Origin: Pseudomonas sp. B21-028 | GTDB taxonomy: Bacteria > Pseudomonadota > Gammaproteobacteria > Pseudomonadales > Pseudomonadaceae | DNA: 64,000 nt | NCBI RefSeq assembly: GCF_024749045.1 | Contig: NZ_CP087184.1 | Location: 1,612,001 to 1,676,000 of the forward strand | Reading direction: 5' to 3' | Shown here: one piece after another, positions 43,677 to 52,424 of the stretch | Numbering within the stretch: position 1 is the first letter of the stretch | How the letters are laid out: each line of letters starts with the position of its first letter | The notes under the pieces: generated by a model | The model's database searches: none | The model's input: only the letters and a program-made list of their open reading frames with translations | Told to the model about the DNA's origin: nothing | Program-made: the position numbers and the translations under genes

Positions 43677-44855
43677 TTACTTGGAAAGAAACCGCATCCC
43701 TTCCTCCAACCCCCGCAGGGTCAGCGGGTACATCCGGTCTTCCACCAGCTCCCGCACGATGTTAGTCGAGGCGGTGTAGCCCCAGGTGTCCTTCGGGTAA
43801 GGGTTGATCCAGATGAGTTTCTTGTATTTCTCCATGAAACGCTGCATCCACACGTAGCCCGCTTCCTCATTCCAGTGTTCGACGCTGCCGCCGGCCTGGG
43901 TGATTTCATAGGGCGCCATGGCGGCATCGCCGATGAAGATCACTTTGTAATCGGCGCCGTACTTGTGCAGCAGGTCCTGGGTCGAGGTGCGTTCCGAGGT
44001 GCGGCGCAGGTTGTTTTTCCACACCGACTCGTACACGAAGTTGTGGAAGTAGAAGTACTCCAGGTGCTTGAACTCGGTCTTGCAGGCCGAGAACAGTTCT
44101 TCGCAGATTTTCACGTGGGCGTCCATCGAGCCGCCGATGTCGAACAGCAGCAACAGCTTGACGGTGTTGCGTCGCTCGGGGCGCATCTGGATGTTCAGCA
44201 GGCCGGCGTCCCGGGCGGTGTGGTCGATGGTGCCATCGATGTCGAGCTCTTCGGCCGCGCCCTGGCGGGCGAACTTGCGCAGGCGGCGCAGGGCGATCTT
44301 GATGTTGCGGGTGCCCAGTTCCACCTGGTCGTCGAGGTTCTTGTACTCGCGCTGGTCCCAGACCTTCACGGCCTTGCCCTGGCGTTTGCCGGCGTCGCCG
44401 ACGCGGATGCCTTCGGGGTTGAAGCCGCCGGAGCCGAACGGGCTGGTGCCGCCGGTGCCGATCCACTTGTTGCCACCGGCATGGCGCTCCTTCTGTTCTT
44501 CCAGGCGCTTCTTGAATTCCTCGATCAGCTTGTCCAGGCCACCCAGAGACTGGATCTGCGCCCGCTCCTCATCGGTCAGCGAGCGCTCGAATTCCTTGCG
44601 CAACCAGTCTTCGGGAATCAGTGCCTGGAGATGGTCGTCGAGTTTTTCCAGGCCGTTGAAGTAAGCGGCGAACGCCCGGTCGAACTTGTCGAAATGGCGC
44701 TCGTCCTTCACCAGGATCGCCCGGGACAAATAATAGAATTCGTCCATGTCGGCAAAGATCACCCGCTGTTTCAGCGCGTTGATCAGGTCCAGCAGCTCAC
44801 GCACCGACACGGGCACCTTGGCGGCGCGCATCTCATTGAACAGGTTCAGCAGCAT
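43677..44855 (-). CDS. VWA-domain protein (CoxE-like)
   Basis: A 392-residue protein. The N-terminal part is charged and helical; a C-terminal von Willebrand A-type fold begins near 215 with the MIDAS region LLFDIGGSMDAHV (about 218-230), where Gly takes the place of the usual first Ser. It pairs with a MoxR ATPase 34 bp upstream. Such pairs act as metal-insertion or complex-assembly chaperones (CoxD/CoxE type), but no client enzyme gene is adjacent, so the client is unknown. Confidence 0.86.
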   Translation of the reverse strand: MLLNLFNEMRAAKVPVSVRELLDLINALKQRVIFADMDEFYYLSRAILVKDERHFDKFDRAFAAYFNGLEKLDDHLQALIPEDWLRKEFERSLTDEERAQIQSLGGLDKLIEEFKKRLEEQKERHAGGNKWIGTGGTSPFGSGGFNPEGIRVGDAGKRQGKAVKVWDQREYKNLDDQVELGTRNIKIALRRLRKFARQGAAEELDIDGTIDHTARDAGLLNIQMRPERRNTVKLLLLFDIGGSMDAHVKICEELFSACKTEFKHLEYFYFHNFVYESVWKNNLRRTSERTSTQDLLHKYGADYKVIFIGDAAMAPYEITQAGGSVEHWNEEAGYVWMQRFMEKYKKLIWINPYPKDTWGYTASTNIVRELVEDRMYPLTLRGLEEGMRFLSK

Positions 44856-44889
44856 GGCAGTTGCCCTCGCGCTTGTTGACGAAGAGGGC

Positions 44890-45735
44890 TCAACGCGTGC
44901 CGCGACGGCTCATGAACGCCAGACGCTCGAGCAACTGCACGTCCTGTTCGTTCTTGACCAGGGCACCGGCCAGCGGTGGGATGGCCTTGGTCGGATCGCG
45001 CTCGCGCAGCACCGCTTCGCCGATGTTGTCGGCCATCAGCAGCTTGAGCCAGTCCACCAGCTCGGAAGTGGAGGGTTTCTTCTTCAAGCCCGGTACTTTG
45101 CGCACGTCGAAGAACACGTCCAGCGCTTCGCTGACCAGGTCTTTCTTGATGTCCGGGTAGTGCACATCGACGATTTTCTGCAGGGTGACGCGGTCCGGGA
45201 AGGCTATGTAGTGGAAGAAACAGCGGCGCAGGAACGCATCCGGCAGCTCTTTTTCATTGTTGGAGGTAATGATGATGATCGGGCGCTGCTTGGCCTTGAT
45301 GGTTTCATCGGTCTCGTAGACGTAGAACTCCATCTTGTCGAGTTCCTGCAGCAGGTCGTTGGGAAACTCGATGTCGGCCTTGTCGATCTCGTCGATCAGC
45401 AGGATGACCCGTTCCTCGGACTCGAAAGCCTCCCAAAGCTTGCCCTTCTTCAGGTAGTTGCGTACGTCATGGACCTTGTCCACGCCCAGTTGCGAGTCCC
45501 GCAGGCGGCTGACCGCGTCGTACTCGTACAGGCCCTGGTGGGCCTTGGTGGTGGACTTGATGTGCCAGGTGATCAGGCGCGCGCCGAAGGACTCCGCCAG
45601 TTGTTCGGCCAGCATGGTCTTGCCGGTACCCGGTTCGCCCTTGACCAGTAATGGCCGCTCCAGGGTGATGGCGGCGTTCACGGCCAGCTTCAGGTCATCG
45701 GTGGCCACGTAGGCGCTGGTGCCTTCGAACTTCAT
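44890..45735 (-). CDS. MoxR-family AAA+ ATPase
   Basis: A 281-residue AAA+ ATPase. Walker A GEPGTGKTMLAEQLA (about 37-51), Walker B ILLIDEIDKADIEFP (about 98-112) and sensor 1 IIITSNNEKELPDAF followed by the Arg finger region LRRCFFHYIAFPD are intact. MoxR proteins work with VWA partners as chaperones; the VWA gene follows directly. Lone operon of two, with no obvious client. Confidence 0.93.
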   Translation of the reverse strand: MKFEGTSAYVATDDLKLAVNAAITLERPLLVKGEPGTGKTMLAEQLAESFGARLITWHIKSTTKAHQGLYEYDAVSRLRDSQLGVDKVHDVRNYLKKGKLWEAFESEERVILLIDEIDKADIEFPNDLLQELDKMEFYVYETDETIKAKQRPIIIITSNNEKELPDAFLRRCFFHYIAFPDRVTLQKIVDVHYPDIKKDLVSEALDVFFDVRKVPGLKKKPSTSELVDWLKLLMADNIGEAVLRERDPTKAIPPLAGALVKNEQDVQLLERLAFMSRRGTR

Positions 45736-45903
45736 CTGCAGTTTCCTCGAGCGTGTCGCTGGCCCGGCGAGGCGGGGCGCGCGAAATAAATGGCGTGCCC
45801 GACTATAACGCGACGTCCCGCCGACTGTGAACGCAGACGCTGTATTCAGTCTCTGAATGGGGCGTCACATGTTGACTCAGTCTCGGCCGCTTGCCAGTAT
45901 TGT

Positions 45904-45924
45904 ATATCGCCAATTTGGCGATAT
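45904..45924. promoter_or_regulatory. Perfect 10+1+10 palindrome before the DUF4160 module
   Basis: ATATCGCCAA, one T, TTGGCGATAT. It ends 9 bp before the first start codon, so a bound protein would block transcription or initiation. The best candidate ligand is the HTH protein encoded by the second gene. Confidence 0.75.
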
Positions 45925-45933
45925 GTTTGAGGC

Positions 45934-46164
45934 ATGTCTACTAAATATCGATTCAAGAACAGGTACCGCATTCAACTGCGCGAACGGGACCATCCACCGC
46001 CCCATGTCCATCTCACCGGTGGCGGGCTGGACGTGATGCTGAGCTTGGAAACCGTCGAAGTCATGATGGGCCGGGCGCCGCCGTTGATCATCAAGGAAGC
46101 ACTGGACTGGGTCAGGACTCACCAGGCGCAACTGCTGGAGGATTGGAAACGATGTTATCCATGA
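45934..46164 (+). CDS. DUF4160 protein, toxin-antitoxin-like module gene 1
   Basis: A 76-residue protein of the DUF4160 family (RDHPPPHVHLTGGG at about 18-31 is the family core). A GAGG site lies before ATG 45934. It overlaps the next gene by 13 bp. DUF4160 genes are often found beside a DUF2442 gene and are suspected toxin-antitoxin or defence partners; biochemical function is not established. The palindrome 10 bp upstream suggests autoregulation. Confidence 0.8.
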   Translation: MSTKYRFKNRYRIQLRERDHPPPHVHLTGGGLDVMLSLETVEVMMGRAPPLIIKEALDWVRTHQAQLLEDWKRCYP

Positions 46165-46652
46165 AGCGGCCCAGGCTGTTGGCCGTACAAGCCGTGTTGC
46201 CACTCAGCCTGGAGCTGGCGTTCATCGACGGGCAAAAGCTGATGCTCGACTTGAGCAGCGATGTGCAACGTTACCCGGGGTTGCGGCCTTTGCTCGAGGA
46301 GGGTGCGTTTGCAGGCGCGACCCTGGGCGACGATGGCTGGAGCGTGGAATGGCCCTCGCTGGATATCCAGATCGGCGCCGATACCTTGTACCTTGACGCG
46401 CTGGCGCAAAACGCCGAGGACGAAAATACCCGTATCTTCATTGAGTGGCGCGCCCGCACTGGTCTGCCGTTGAACAAAGCAGCTGAAGCGTTGGGTGTCA
46501 GCGCTCGCAGCATCAGCCGGTACAGCAGCGGACGCGAGGCTGTTCCGCGCTCTCTGGCCCTGGCGTGCCTGGGCTGGGACTCGCTGCAGCGTGGAGCAGG
46601 TGCAGTGGCGGCAGAGCCGCCCGGCCGCTATACCGTCACCCGCAAACCGTAA
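46152..46652 (+). CDS. DUF2442 plus helix-turn-helix protein, module gene 2
   Basis: About 166 residues from ATG 46152 (alternatives: TTG 46143, ATG 46161); GGAGG lies 10 bp upstream. The N-terminal half (about 8-85) is a DUF2442 domain (LSLELAFIDGQKLMLDLS...). The C-terminal half carries an XRE-like helix-turn-helix, NKAAEALGVSARSISRYSSGREAVP (about 113-137). The fusion would let the DUF4160 partner be bound by a DNA-binding subunit that also represses the operon. This is an inference from domains and the palindrome upstream. Confidence 0.78.
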   Translation: MLSMKRPRLLAVQAVLPLSLELAFIDGQKLMLDLSSDVQRYPGLRPLLEEGAFAGATLGDDGWSVEWPSLDIQIGADTLYLDALAQNAEDENTRIFIEWRARTGLPLNKAAEALGVSARSISRYSSGREAVPRSLALACLGWDSLQRGAGAVAAEPPGRYTVTRKP

Positions 46653-46697
46653 GGGCTTGTGTGGCTAATTGAGTACTCGAATCAGTTGTACGGGCCA

Positions 46698-47774
46698 CTA
46701 GTCCTTCGACGGCGGTGGCTGTTCGTAGCGCGCGTTGAAGGCCTCGACGAAACCGTTGCGCAGGATCTGCAGGAAGGCTTCGAAGGCGCTGATGTCTTGT
46801 TGATGGACATTGCCGCTGAGTTCAACCCGCGTAGCGAACTGGTTCTTGCGCTGGTTCTTCAAGGCCGTTTCGCCAGCGCCGACCAGCGCTTCCCAGACCG
46901 AGCGGAAAATGTTCTTTTTCTCGTTTTCCACATCCTGCTGCCAATCGAATACATCCACATCTCGCAACAAAGGTTTGATATAGCCGGTGAGTTTGGCGTT
47001 GTTCGCCTCTGCTTCGATCACCAGGTCACCATGGCCGGCGTTGAAGTCGAACTTGCCATAGGCTGCGGCGAAGTCGTTCAGACGCTTGAGTTCGATGTTC
47101 CTGGCCCGCAGGCGGAAATCGAAATCCTCGAACTTGCTCAGTGGGTCAAAGGTGGCTTGCACCTCCAGCGGTGCGTGTTCGGCCACCAGGGCCTTGCCCT
47201 CGAAGCGGGCGTCGCGCTTGCCTTCGGTGTCGACCACGTTGGTCAGGTTATAGAAGCTGGCGTTGACCTCGGTAGCCCGCAAGTTGACCGGCGGCTTGGA
47301 ATTGAAGTTGCGAAAGGTCACCTTGCCGTCCCTGATTCGCACTTCGTTGAACGTAATGGGCAGCAGTTTGCTCAGTTGCTCGCGCCAGTTGGTGCCCTGG
47401 CCGGTCTGGGAGTTCTGCCGGTTGCCGCCGCCATCGACGAAGTTCACTTCGGGCCGGGCGAACTCCGCCTCGGCCACCACCGCGTGGTCGTACCACAGCG
47501 AGTGCCAACTGACCGACAGGTCGACCAGCGGCGCGTCGACGAACGGTACCGGGACTTTGCCGTCGACCTTGACGATTTTCAGGCCGTTGATCCGATAGGC
47601 CCCGCGCCAGAGCGCCAGGTCCACATCAATGACCTGGCCGCGGTAGTCGCCCATGTCGGCCAGTTTGTCGTTCAAGTAATTGCGCACGAGGTAAGGCAAC
47701 GTGAAATGCAAGGCCACCAGCACCGCAACGATGGCCGCGAGGGTCCACAGTGGCCAGCTGTATCGACGCTTCAT
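46698..47774 (-). CDS. DUF748 (AsmA-like) membrane protein
   Basis: A 358-residue protein with one N-terminal transmembrane helix (about 7-27) and a long periplasmic beta-rich part with the DUF748/AsmA pattern (DLALWRGAYRINGLKI, FVDAPLVDLSVSW). Larger AsmA-like proteins bridge membranes in lipid transport; whether this smaller one does is unknown. It is convergent to the DUF2442 gene and divergent from cysK. Confidence 0.82.
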   Translation of the reverse strand: MKRRYSWPLWTLAAIVAVLVALHFTLPYLVRNYLNDKLADMGDYRGQVIDVDLALWRGAYRINGLKIVKVDGKVPVPFVDAPLVDLSVSWHSLWYDHAVVAEAEFARPEVNFVDGGGNRQNSQTGQGTNWREQLSKLLPITFNEVRIRDGKVTFRNFNSKPPVNLRATEVNASFYNLTNVVDTEGKRDARFEGKALVAEHAPLEVQATFDPLSKFEDFDFRLRARNIELKRLNDFAAAYGKFDFNAGHGDLVIEAEANNAKLTGYIKPLLRDVDVFDWQQDVENEKKNIFRSVWEALVGAGETALKNQRKNQFATRVELSGNVHQQDISAFEAFLQILRNGFVEAFNARYEQPPPSKD

Positions 47775-47905
47775 GTCATTAGGTCTCCGGCGATATTAAA
47801 ACCATTGACCGTTGCGGCATCGCGAACGTTCGGTGCAACTGGACGCCCTTGGGCAACAGGCATACCTTTAGGCGCTTGTATTCACGCCTCACTAAGGACC
47901 TCGTC

Positions 47906-48880
47906 ATGAGCCGTATCTACGCTGACAACGCCCATTCCATCGGCAATACGCCACTGGTGCAGATCAATCGGATTGCCCCGCGGGGCGTAACCATCCTGGC
48001 CAAGATCGAAGGGCGCAACCCGGGGTATTCGGTCAAGTGCCGGATCGGCGCGAACATGATCTGGGACGCTGAAAGCACCGGCAGGCTCAAGCCGGGCATG
48101 ACCATCGTCGAGCCGACCTCGGGCAATACCGGAATCGGCCTGGCGTTCGTCGCCGCCGCTCGTGGCTACAAGCTGATGCTGACCATGCCGGCCTCCATGA
48201 GCATCGAACGGCGCAAGGTCCTCAAGGCCCTCGGCGCCGAGCTGGTGCTGACCGAGCCGGCCAAGGGCATGAAGGGGGCCATCGACAAAGCCGCCGAGAT
48301 TGCTGCCAGCGACCCGTCCAGCTACTTCATGCCGCAGCAGTTCGATAACCCGGCGAACCCGGCGATCCACGAAAAAACCACCGGTCCGGAAATCTGGAAC
48401 GACACCGACGGCGCGGTGGACGTGCTGGTGGCGGGCGTGGGCACTGGTGGCACCATTACCGGGGTTTCCCGTTATATCAAGAACACTTGTGGCAAGCCGA
48501 TCCTGTCGGTGGCGGTGGAGCCCGAGAGTTCGCCGGTGATCACCCAGGCGCTCGCGGGCCAGGAAATCAAGCCCAGCCCCCACAAGATCCAGGGACTTGG
48601 CGCTGGATTCATCCCGAAGAACCTGGACCTGTCGATGGTCGATCAGGTTGAGCGGGTCACGGACGACGAATCCAAGGCCATGGCTCTGCGGTTGATGCAG
48701 GAGGAGGGCATTCTCTGTGGCATCTCCTGTGGCGCGGCGATGGCCGTGGCCGCGCGCCTGGCGGAAAAACCGGAGATGCAGGGCAAGACGATCGTGGTGG
48801 TCCTGCCGGATTCGGGCGAGCGGTACTTGTCGAGCATGCTGTTCAGTGATTTGTTTACCGAGCAGGAAAACCAGCAGTAA
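47906..48880 (+). CDS. cysK: Cysteine synthase A (O-acetylserine sulfhydrylase)
   Basis: PLP enzyme making cysteine from O-acetylserine and sulfide; 324 residues, family length. The Schiff-base Lys44 is in NPGYSVKCR, the substrate loop is [11 protein letters not shown] (about 71-81), the phosphate loop [14 protein letters not shown] (about 178-191), and the C-terminal SCGAA is intact. ATG 47906 has an AGGA site; the open frame reaches 47849. Monocistronic. Confidence 0.96.
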   Translation: MSRIYADNAHSIGNTPLVQINRIAPRGVTILAKIEGRNPGYSVKCRIGANMIWDAESTGRLKPGMTIVEPTSGNTGIGLAFVAAARGYKLMLTMPASMSIERRKVLKALGAELVLTEPAKGMKGAIDKAAEIAASDPSSYFMPQQFDNPANPAIHEKTTGPEIWNDTDGAVDVLVAGVGTGGTITGVSRYIKNTCGKPILSVAVEPESSPVITQALAGQEIKPSPHKIQGLGAGFIPKNLDLSMVDQVERVTDDESKAMALRLMQEEGILCGISCGAAMAVAARLAEKPEMQGKTIVVVLPDSGERYLSSMLFSDLFTEQENQQ

Positions 48881-48900
48881 CCCGGTGGCAGGACAGTTTC

Positions 48901-48930
48901 TGTGGCGAGGGGATAAATCCCCTCGCCACA
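48901..48930. repeat. Short perfect family B palindrome, copy 3
   Basis: TGTGGCGAGGGGAT, AA, ATCCCCTCGCCACA: 14-bp perfect arms with a 2-nt centre, 20 bp after cysK. The inner region of the longer copies is missing, as if reduced to the outer arms. It could terminate cysK. Confidence 0.9.
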
Positions 48931-49047
48931 GAAGCCTTCAGCAGGACTAAAGGTGTTTTGACTGGCGTCAGCCAGGGTTCAGGTGACGTCTGTCAGGTTT
49001 ATTACGTCCTGCACAACAGTGAATATTGCATCAGACGATTTTTACCC

Positions 49048-49072
49048 GGGCCATGAGCATTTAGCATGGCCC
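49048..49072 (+). other. Hairpin upstream of lpxO
   Basis: GGGCCATG, 9 nt, CATGGCCC: an 8-bp perfect stem 55 bp before the lpxO start. It could be an operator or a leader hairpin; no T run follows. Confidence 0.5.
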
Positions 49073-49127
49073 ACGGCCACGTCGGGCTGTTGACGTTGCC
49101 CTGTTGTTTCTTGACAAGGAGTTATAA

Positions 49128-50066
49128 ATGACCGTTTCGTTTGTCGCCAAGGCGTCGGTACTGCTGCTGTTCCTGGGCAGTACCCTTTACGTGCACCTGC
49201 GCGGCAAGGCGCGTTTGCCGGTGTTGCGCCAGTTCGTCAACCATTCGGCGCTGTTCGCTCCCTATAACGCCCTGATGTACCTGTTCTCCGGCGTACCCTC
49301 CCGGCCGTACCTGGACCGCAGCAAGTTTCCCGAACTGGATGTGCTCAAGGACAATTGGCAGGTCATCCGTGAGGAGGCAATGCACCTGTTCGACGAGGGT
49401 TATATCCGGGCAGCCGAAAAGAACAACGACGCCGGCTTCGGTTCGTTCTTCAAGAAGGGCTGGAAGCGTTTCTACCTCAAGTGGTACGACAAACCGCTGC
49501 CGTCGGCCGAAGTGCTGTGCCCAAGGACCGTCGAGCTGGTCAACCGGATTCCCAATGTCCGCGGCGCGATGTTCGCACTGTTGCCGGGTGACAGCCATTT
49601 GAACCCGCACCGCGATCCGTTCGCCGGCTCGTTGCGCTACCACCTGGGGCTTTCCACGCCCAACTCCGACGATTGCCGGATCTTCGTCGATGGCCAGATC
49701 TATGCGTGGCGCGACGGCGAAGACGTGATGTTCGATGAGACCTATGTGCATTGGGTCAAGAATGAAACACCCCAGACCCGGGTGATCCTGTTCTGCGACG
49801 TCGAGCGGCCCTTGAGCAACCGGTTGATGACCCGTCTCAATCGCGCCGTCAGCGGTATGCTTGGTCGCGCTACCGCGCCGCAGAACCTGGATGACGAACG
49901 CGTCGGCGGCATCAACCAGGCCTATGCCTGGAGCAAGTCGTTCAGCGACGGTATCAGCGGTCGGGTCAAGCAATGGAAACGCAAGTATCCCAAGGTGTAC
50001 CGGGTGATGCGGCCGGTACTGGCGGTGCTGGTGCTCACGGCGCTTGGCTATTGGTTGTTCGGTTGA
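49128..50066 (+). CDS. lpxO: LpxO-type lipid A/aspartyl beta-hydroxylase
   Basis: Fe(II)/2-oxoglutarate dioxygenase of 312 residues with an N-terminal membrane anchor (about 2-20) and a C-terminal membrane helix (about 287-309). The metal-binding region is in LPGDSHLNPHRDPFAGSLRYHLGL and the later His in ETYVHWVKNE, followed by TRVILFCDVERP. LpxO makes 2-hydroxylated acyl chains on lipid A. The family also includes peptide aspartyl hydroxylases; the membrane layout favours LpxO. Confidence 0.88.
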   Translation: MTVSFVAKASVLLLFLGSTLYVHLRGKARLPVLRQFVNHSALFAPYNALMYLFSGVPSRPYLDRSKFPELDVLKDNWQVIREEAMHLFDEGYIRAAEKNNDAGFGSFFKKGWKRFYLKWYDKPLPSAEVLCPRTVELVNRIPNVRGAMFALLPGDSHLNPHRDPFAGSLRYHLGLSTPNSDDCRIFVDGQIYAWRDGEDVMFDETYVHWVKNETPQTRVILFCDVERPLSNRLMTRLNRAVSGMLGRATAPQNLDDERVGGINQAYAWSKSFSDGISGRVKQWKRKYPKVYRVMRPVLAVLVLTALGYWLFG

Positions 50067-50110
50067 CTGTTGCGCAATACATCGGGCGCTGGTTATAGTC
50101 GGCGCTCGTC

Positions 50111-50196
50111 GGGTTTTCGAACCCACCTCCCCAAAGAGATCGGCTCATGCCTGTATCCCCTGTCATCGCGGTTGTGGTTCCAGCGTTCAACGCTGG
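50111..50196 (+). other. Structured region with two perfect hairpins
   Basis: GGGTT-TTCG-AACCC (50111-50124), with the stable UUCG tetraloop, and CCAGCG-TTCAA-CGCTGG (50180-50196). The 337-bp gap 50067-50403 holds these and one 53-codon frame. It might be a small RNA or an mRNA leader. Confidence 0.45.
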
Positions 50197-50308
50197 CGTC
50201 GTGCCGTGCGGGGATCAGCAGCCTGTGCAGATCGGTCAATACCCACCTGTCAGTAGCCCACCGGTATACGCCGTCGTATCACCGCCGGGTGTTGGCATAC
50301 AGGGCTGA
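50147..50308 (+). CDS. Possible 53-residue hydrophobic/proline-rich peptide
   Basis: An open frame from ATG 50147 to a TGA at 50308, beginning MPVSPVIAVVVPAFNAGVVP and continuing Pro/Val-rich. The hairpin at 50180-50196 is inside it. The ribosome site (AAAGAGA) is weak. No family is recognised. It could be a leader peptide for the downstream transporter or be spurious; the frame has no independent proof. Confidence 0.3.
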   Translation: MPVSPVIAVVVPAFNAGVVPCGDQQPVQIGQYPPVSSPPVYAVVSPPGVGIQG

Positions 50309-50403
50309 TCGGCAACAGTTGCCATCCCCTGTGCCCGCCTGAAAAAAACTACTGGACTTCAGCCTCGGCTGAGTTGGCTTTTGCCTGACTACAGGTGGTA
50401 TCC

Positions 50404-51267
50404 ATGTTTTCCCTATCCAAGAACGCCTTATTGGCGGCGGCTTCCACGAGCCTGTTCGTCCTGCTGTGGAGCAGCGGGGCAATTTTTTCCAAACTGGGCC
50501 TGGCCCACGCTTCAGCTTTTGCTTTTCTGCTGATCCGGTTTGCCATCGCACTGTGTGCATTGGTGTTGTTGATCCCGGTGTTCAAGTTCAAGCTGCCCAA
50601 GGCCGGCAAGCCGATGATCTTTGCCGCGACCACCGGATTGGTGCTGCTGGGGGCCTATCAGATTTTTTATCTGCTGGCCCTGCAAATGAACGTGACGCCC
50701 GGCGTGATGGCAACCCTGATGGGCGTACAACCGATTCTCACCGTGGTACTCGTGGAACGGCAGCGTTCCGGGCAGCGTCTGTTCGGCCTGGCGCTTGGGT
50801 TGGTCGGCTTGGTCATGGTGGTGTACCAGGGCATCGGGTTGGCCGGGATGTCCTTGACCGGGATGCTGTGCGGCTTGTTGGCGCTGGTGTCCATGACCAC
50901 GGGCTCGATCATGCAGAAACGCATTACCGATAATCCCCTCGGCACGCTGCCGGTGCAGTACCTGGCCGGGCTTTTGCTGTGCGCGGTGTTCGTACCGTTC
51001 CAGCCGTTCCATTTCGAAAGCAACGCGGGCTTCATCGTGCCGGTGTTATGGATGGGGCTGGTGGTATCGGTGCTGGCGACCCTACTGCTGTACCGGTTGA
51101 TTGCACGGGGCAATCTGGTGAATGTCACCAGCCTGTTCTATCTGGTGCCGGCGGTGACGGCCGTCATGGATTATCTGGTGTTCGGCAACCGGCTGGCGCT
51201 GTTGAGCTTGCTGGGCATGGTGCTGATCATCGTCGGGCTGGTGTTTGTGTTTCGTAAACGCCGCTAG
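50404..51267 (+). CDS. EamA-family DMT permease
   Basis: A 287-residue integral membrane protein with ten predicted helices in two EamA halves (about 8-140 and 150-280), the drug/metabolite transporter superfamily, often amino-acid or metabolite exporters. ATG 50404 is preferred to GTG 50395 by family start. The structured region upstream may serve as its leader. Substrate unknown. Confidence 0.88.
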   Translation: MFSLSKNALLAAASTSLFVLLWSSGAIFSKLGLAHASAFAFLLIRFAIALCALVLLIPVFKFKLPKAGKPMIFAATTGLVLLGAYQIFYLLALQMNVTPGVMATLMGVQPILTVVLVERQRSGQRLFGLALGLVGLVMVVYQGIGLAGMSLTGMLCGLLALVSMTTGSIMQKRITDNPLGTLPVQYLAGLLLCAVFVPFQPFHFESNAGFIVPVLWMGLVVSVLATLLLYRLIARGNLVNVTSLFYLVPAVTAVMDYLVFGNRLALLSLLGMVLIIVGLVFVFRKRR

Positions 51268-51297
51268 CCGTTAGCGGCTCAGTGACTGCAGTACCTC

Positions 51298-51364
51298 CAT
51301 CGCGGGCAAGCCAAGCTCCCACAGGACGTCGCATAACCTGTGGGAGCAAGGCTTGCCCGCGATG
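51298..51364. repeat. Family A variant pair, copy 9
   Basis: CATCGCGGGCAAGCCAAGCT and an inverted arm GGGAGCAAGGCTTGCCCGCG, the CAAGC variant like copy 4, lie between convergent DMT permease genes. Confidence 0.82.
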
Positions 51365-51386
51365 ACAGGCTCAAAGCGCCGATGCA

Positions 51387-52295
51387 CTATCGGGCGGACA
51401 CCTCGACCGGCTTCTGCGCCGCCGGTTTCAACACCAGCCACAACGCTGCCGCAATCAGCACCCCGCCATACAGGTGCGCCATCCCCAGCGGCTCATCCAG
51501 CAACAACGCCCCCCACAGCACGCCGAAAGGCGGGATCAGGAAGGTGACGGTCATCGACTTGACCGGCCCGATGGAACTGATCAGCCGGAAATAAAGGATG
51601 TACGCCAGCGCGGTGCACACCAGGCCCAACCCCAGCAATGACAGCCAGACGCTCCAGCCGCCCCAACTGGCCGGAGGGTGGCTGATGACGCTGTAGCCGA
51701 ACAGCGGCAGGAGGAACACCGTGGCCCCGAACATGCTGCCCAGGGCGGAAAGACGACTGTCCAGCCCGCCTTGATGATCGAGCCAGCGCCGCGTGAGGAA
51801 TCCGGCAAAGCCATAACAGGTGGTGGCCATCAGGCAGGCGAGGGCGCCCATCAGCAACTGCAGGTCGAAGGCCACCGGGCCGGCGCGGGTCAGGATGCCG
51901 ACGCCGAGCAGTCCCAGGAACACCCCGCTGACCTTGGCCATCGTGAGCTGCTCGCTGAAGAACAGCCCGCCGATCAACACCCCCATCAGGGGCGTCGTGG
52001 CATTGAAAATCGCCGAGTAACCGGCCGGAAGGGTCTGGGCCGCCAGGGAGTAGAAGGTCGCCGGAATGCCCGAATTGATCAGGCCCAGCCCCATCACGAC
52101 TTTCAGCTTGCCGCGGAAATTCCAGTCGACCCGCATCAGTGCCAGGATCACCACCAATCCGACGAAGGCGATGGAGACCCGAAAAAAAGCGGTGGGGATC
52201 GTGCCGATGACGGGCGCGATAATGCGCATGAACAGGAAGCTCGCCCCCCAGATGGCGGCCAGGGACAGCAGACGCAGGAGATCGACGAGGTTCAC
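51387..52295 (-). CDS. EamA-family DMT permease
   Basis: A 302-residue, ten-helix EamA transporter starting at GTG 52295 (MNLVDLLRLLSLAAIWGASF). The open frame continues upstream to 52961 through the aceK gene, but that part is a shadow. The two EamA domains are complete. It is convergent with the other EamA gene (50404-51267), to which it is only distantly similar. It is divergent from aceK by 129 bp. Confidence 0.86.
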   Translation of the reverse strand: MNLVDLLRLLSLAAIWGASFLFMRIIAPVIGTIPTAFFRVSIAFVGLVVILALMRVDWNFRGKLKVVMGLGLINSGIPATFYSLAAQTLPAGYSAIFNATTPLMGVLIGGLFFSEQLTMAKVSGVFLGLLGVGILTRAGPVAFDLQLLMGALACLMATTCYGFAGFLTRRWLDHQGGLDSRLSALGSMFGATVFLLPLFGYSVISHPPASWGGWSVWLSLLGLGLVCTALAYILYFRLISSIGPVKSMTVTFLIPPFGVLWGALLLDEPLGMAHLYGGVLIAAALWLVLKPAAQKPVEVSAR

Positions 52296-52424
52296 GGGGA
52301 ATTCCTTCCATGGTTGGCCGGCAAGTGTCGCCCTCCCTGGGACCGATGGCAATGGTTGCGTTGCCGCGTGATTGGCCTCTAAGCTCAGCCGCTCACAACA
52401 AGACGCCCCGCCGAGGTTTTCCCT

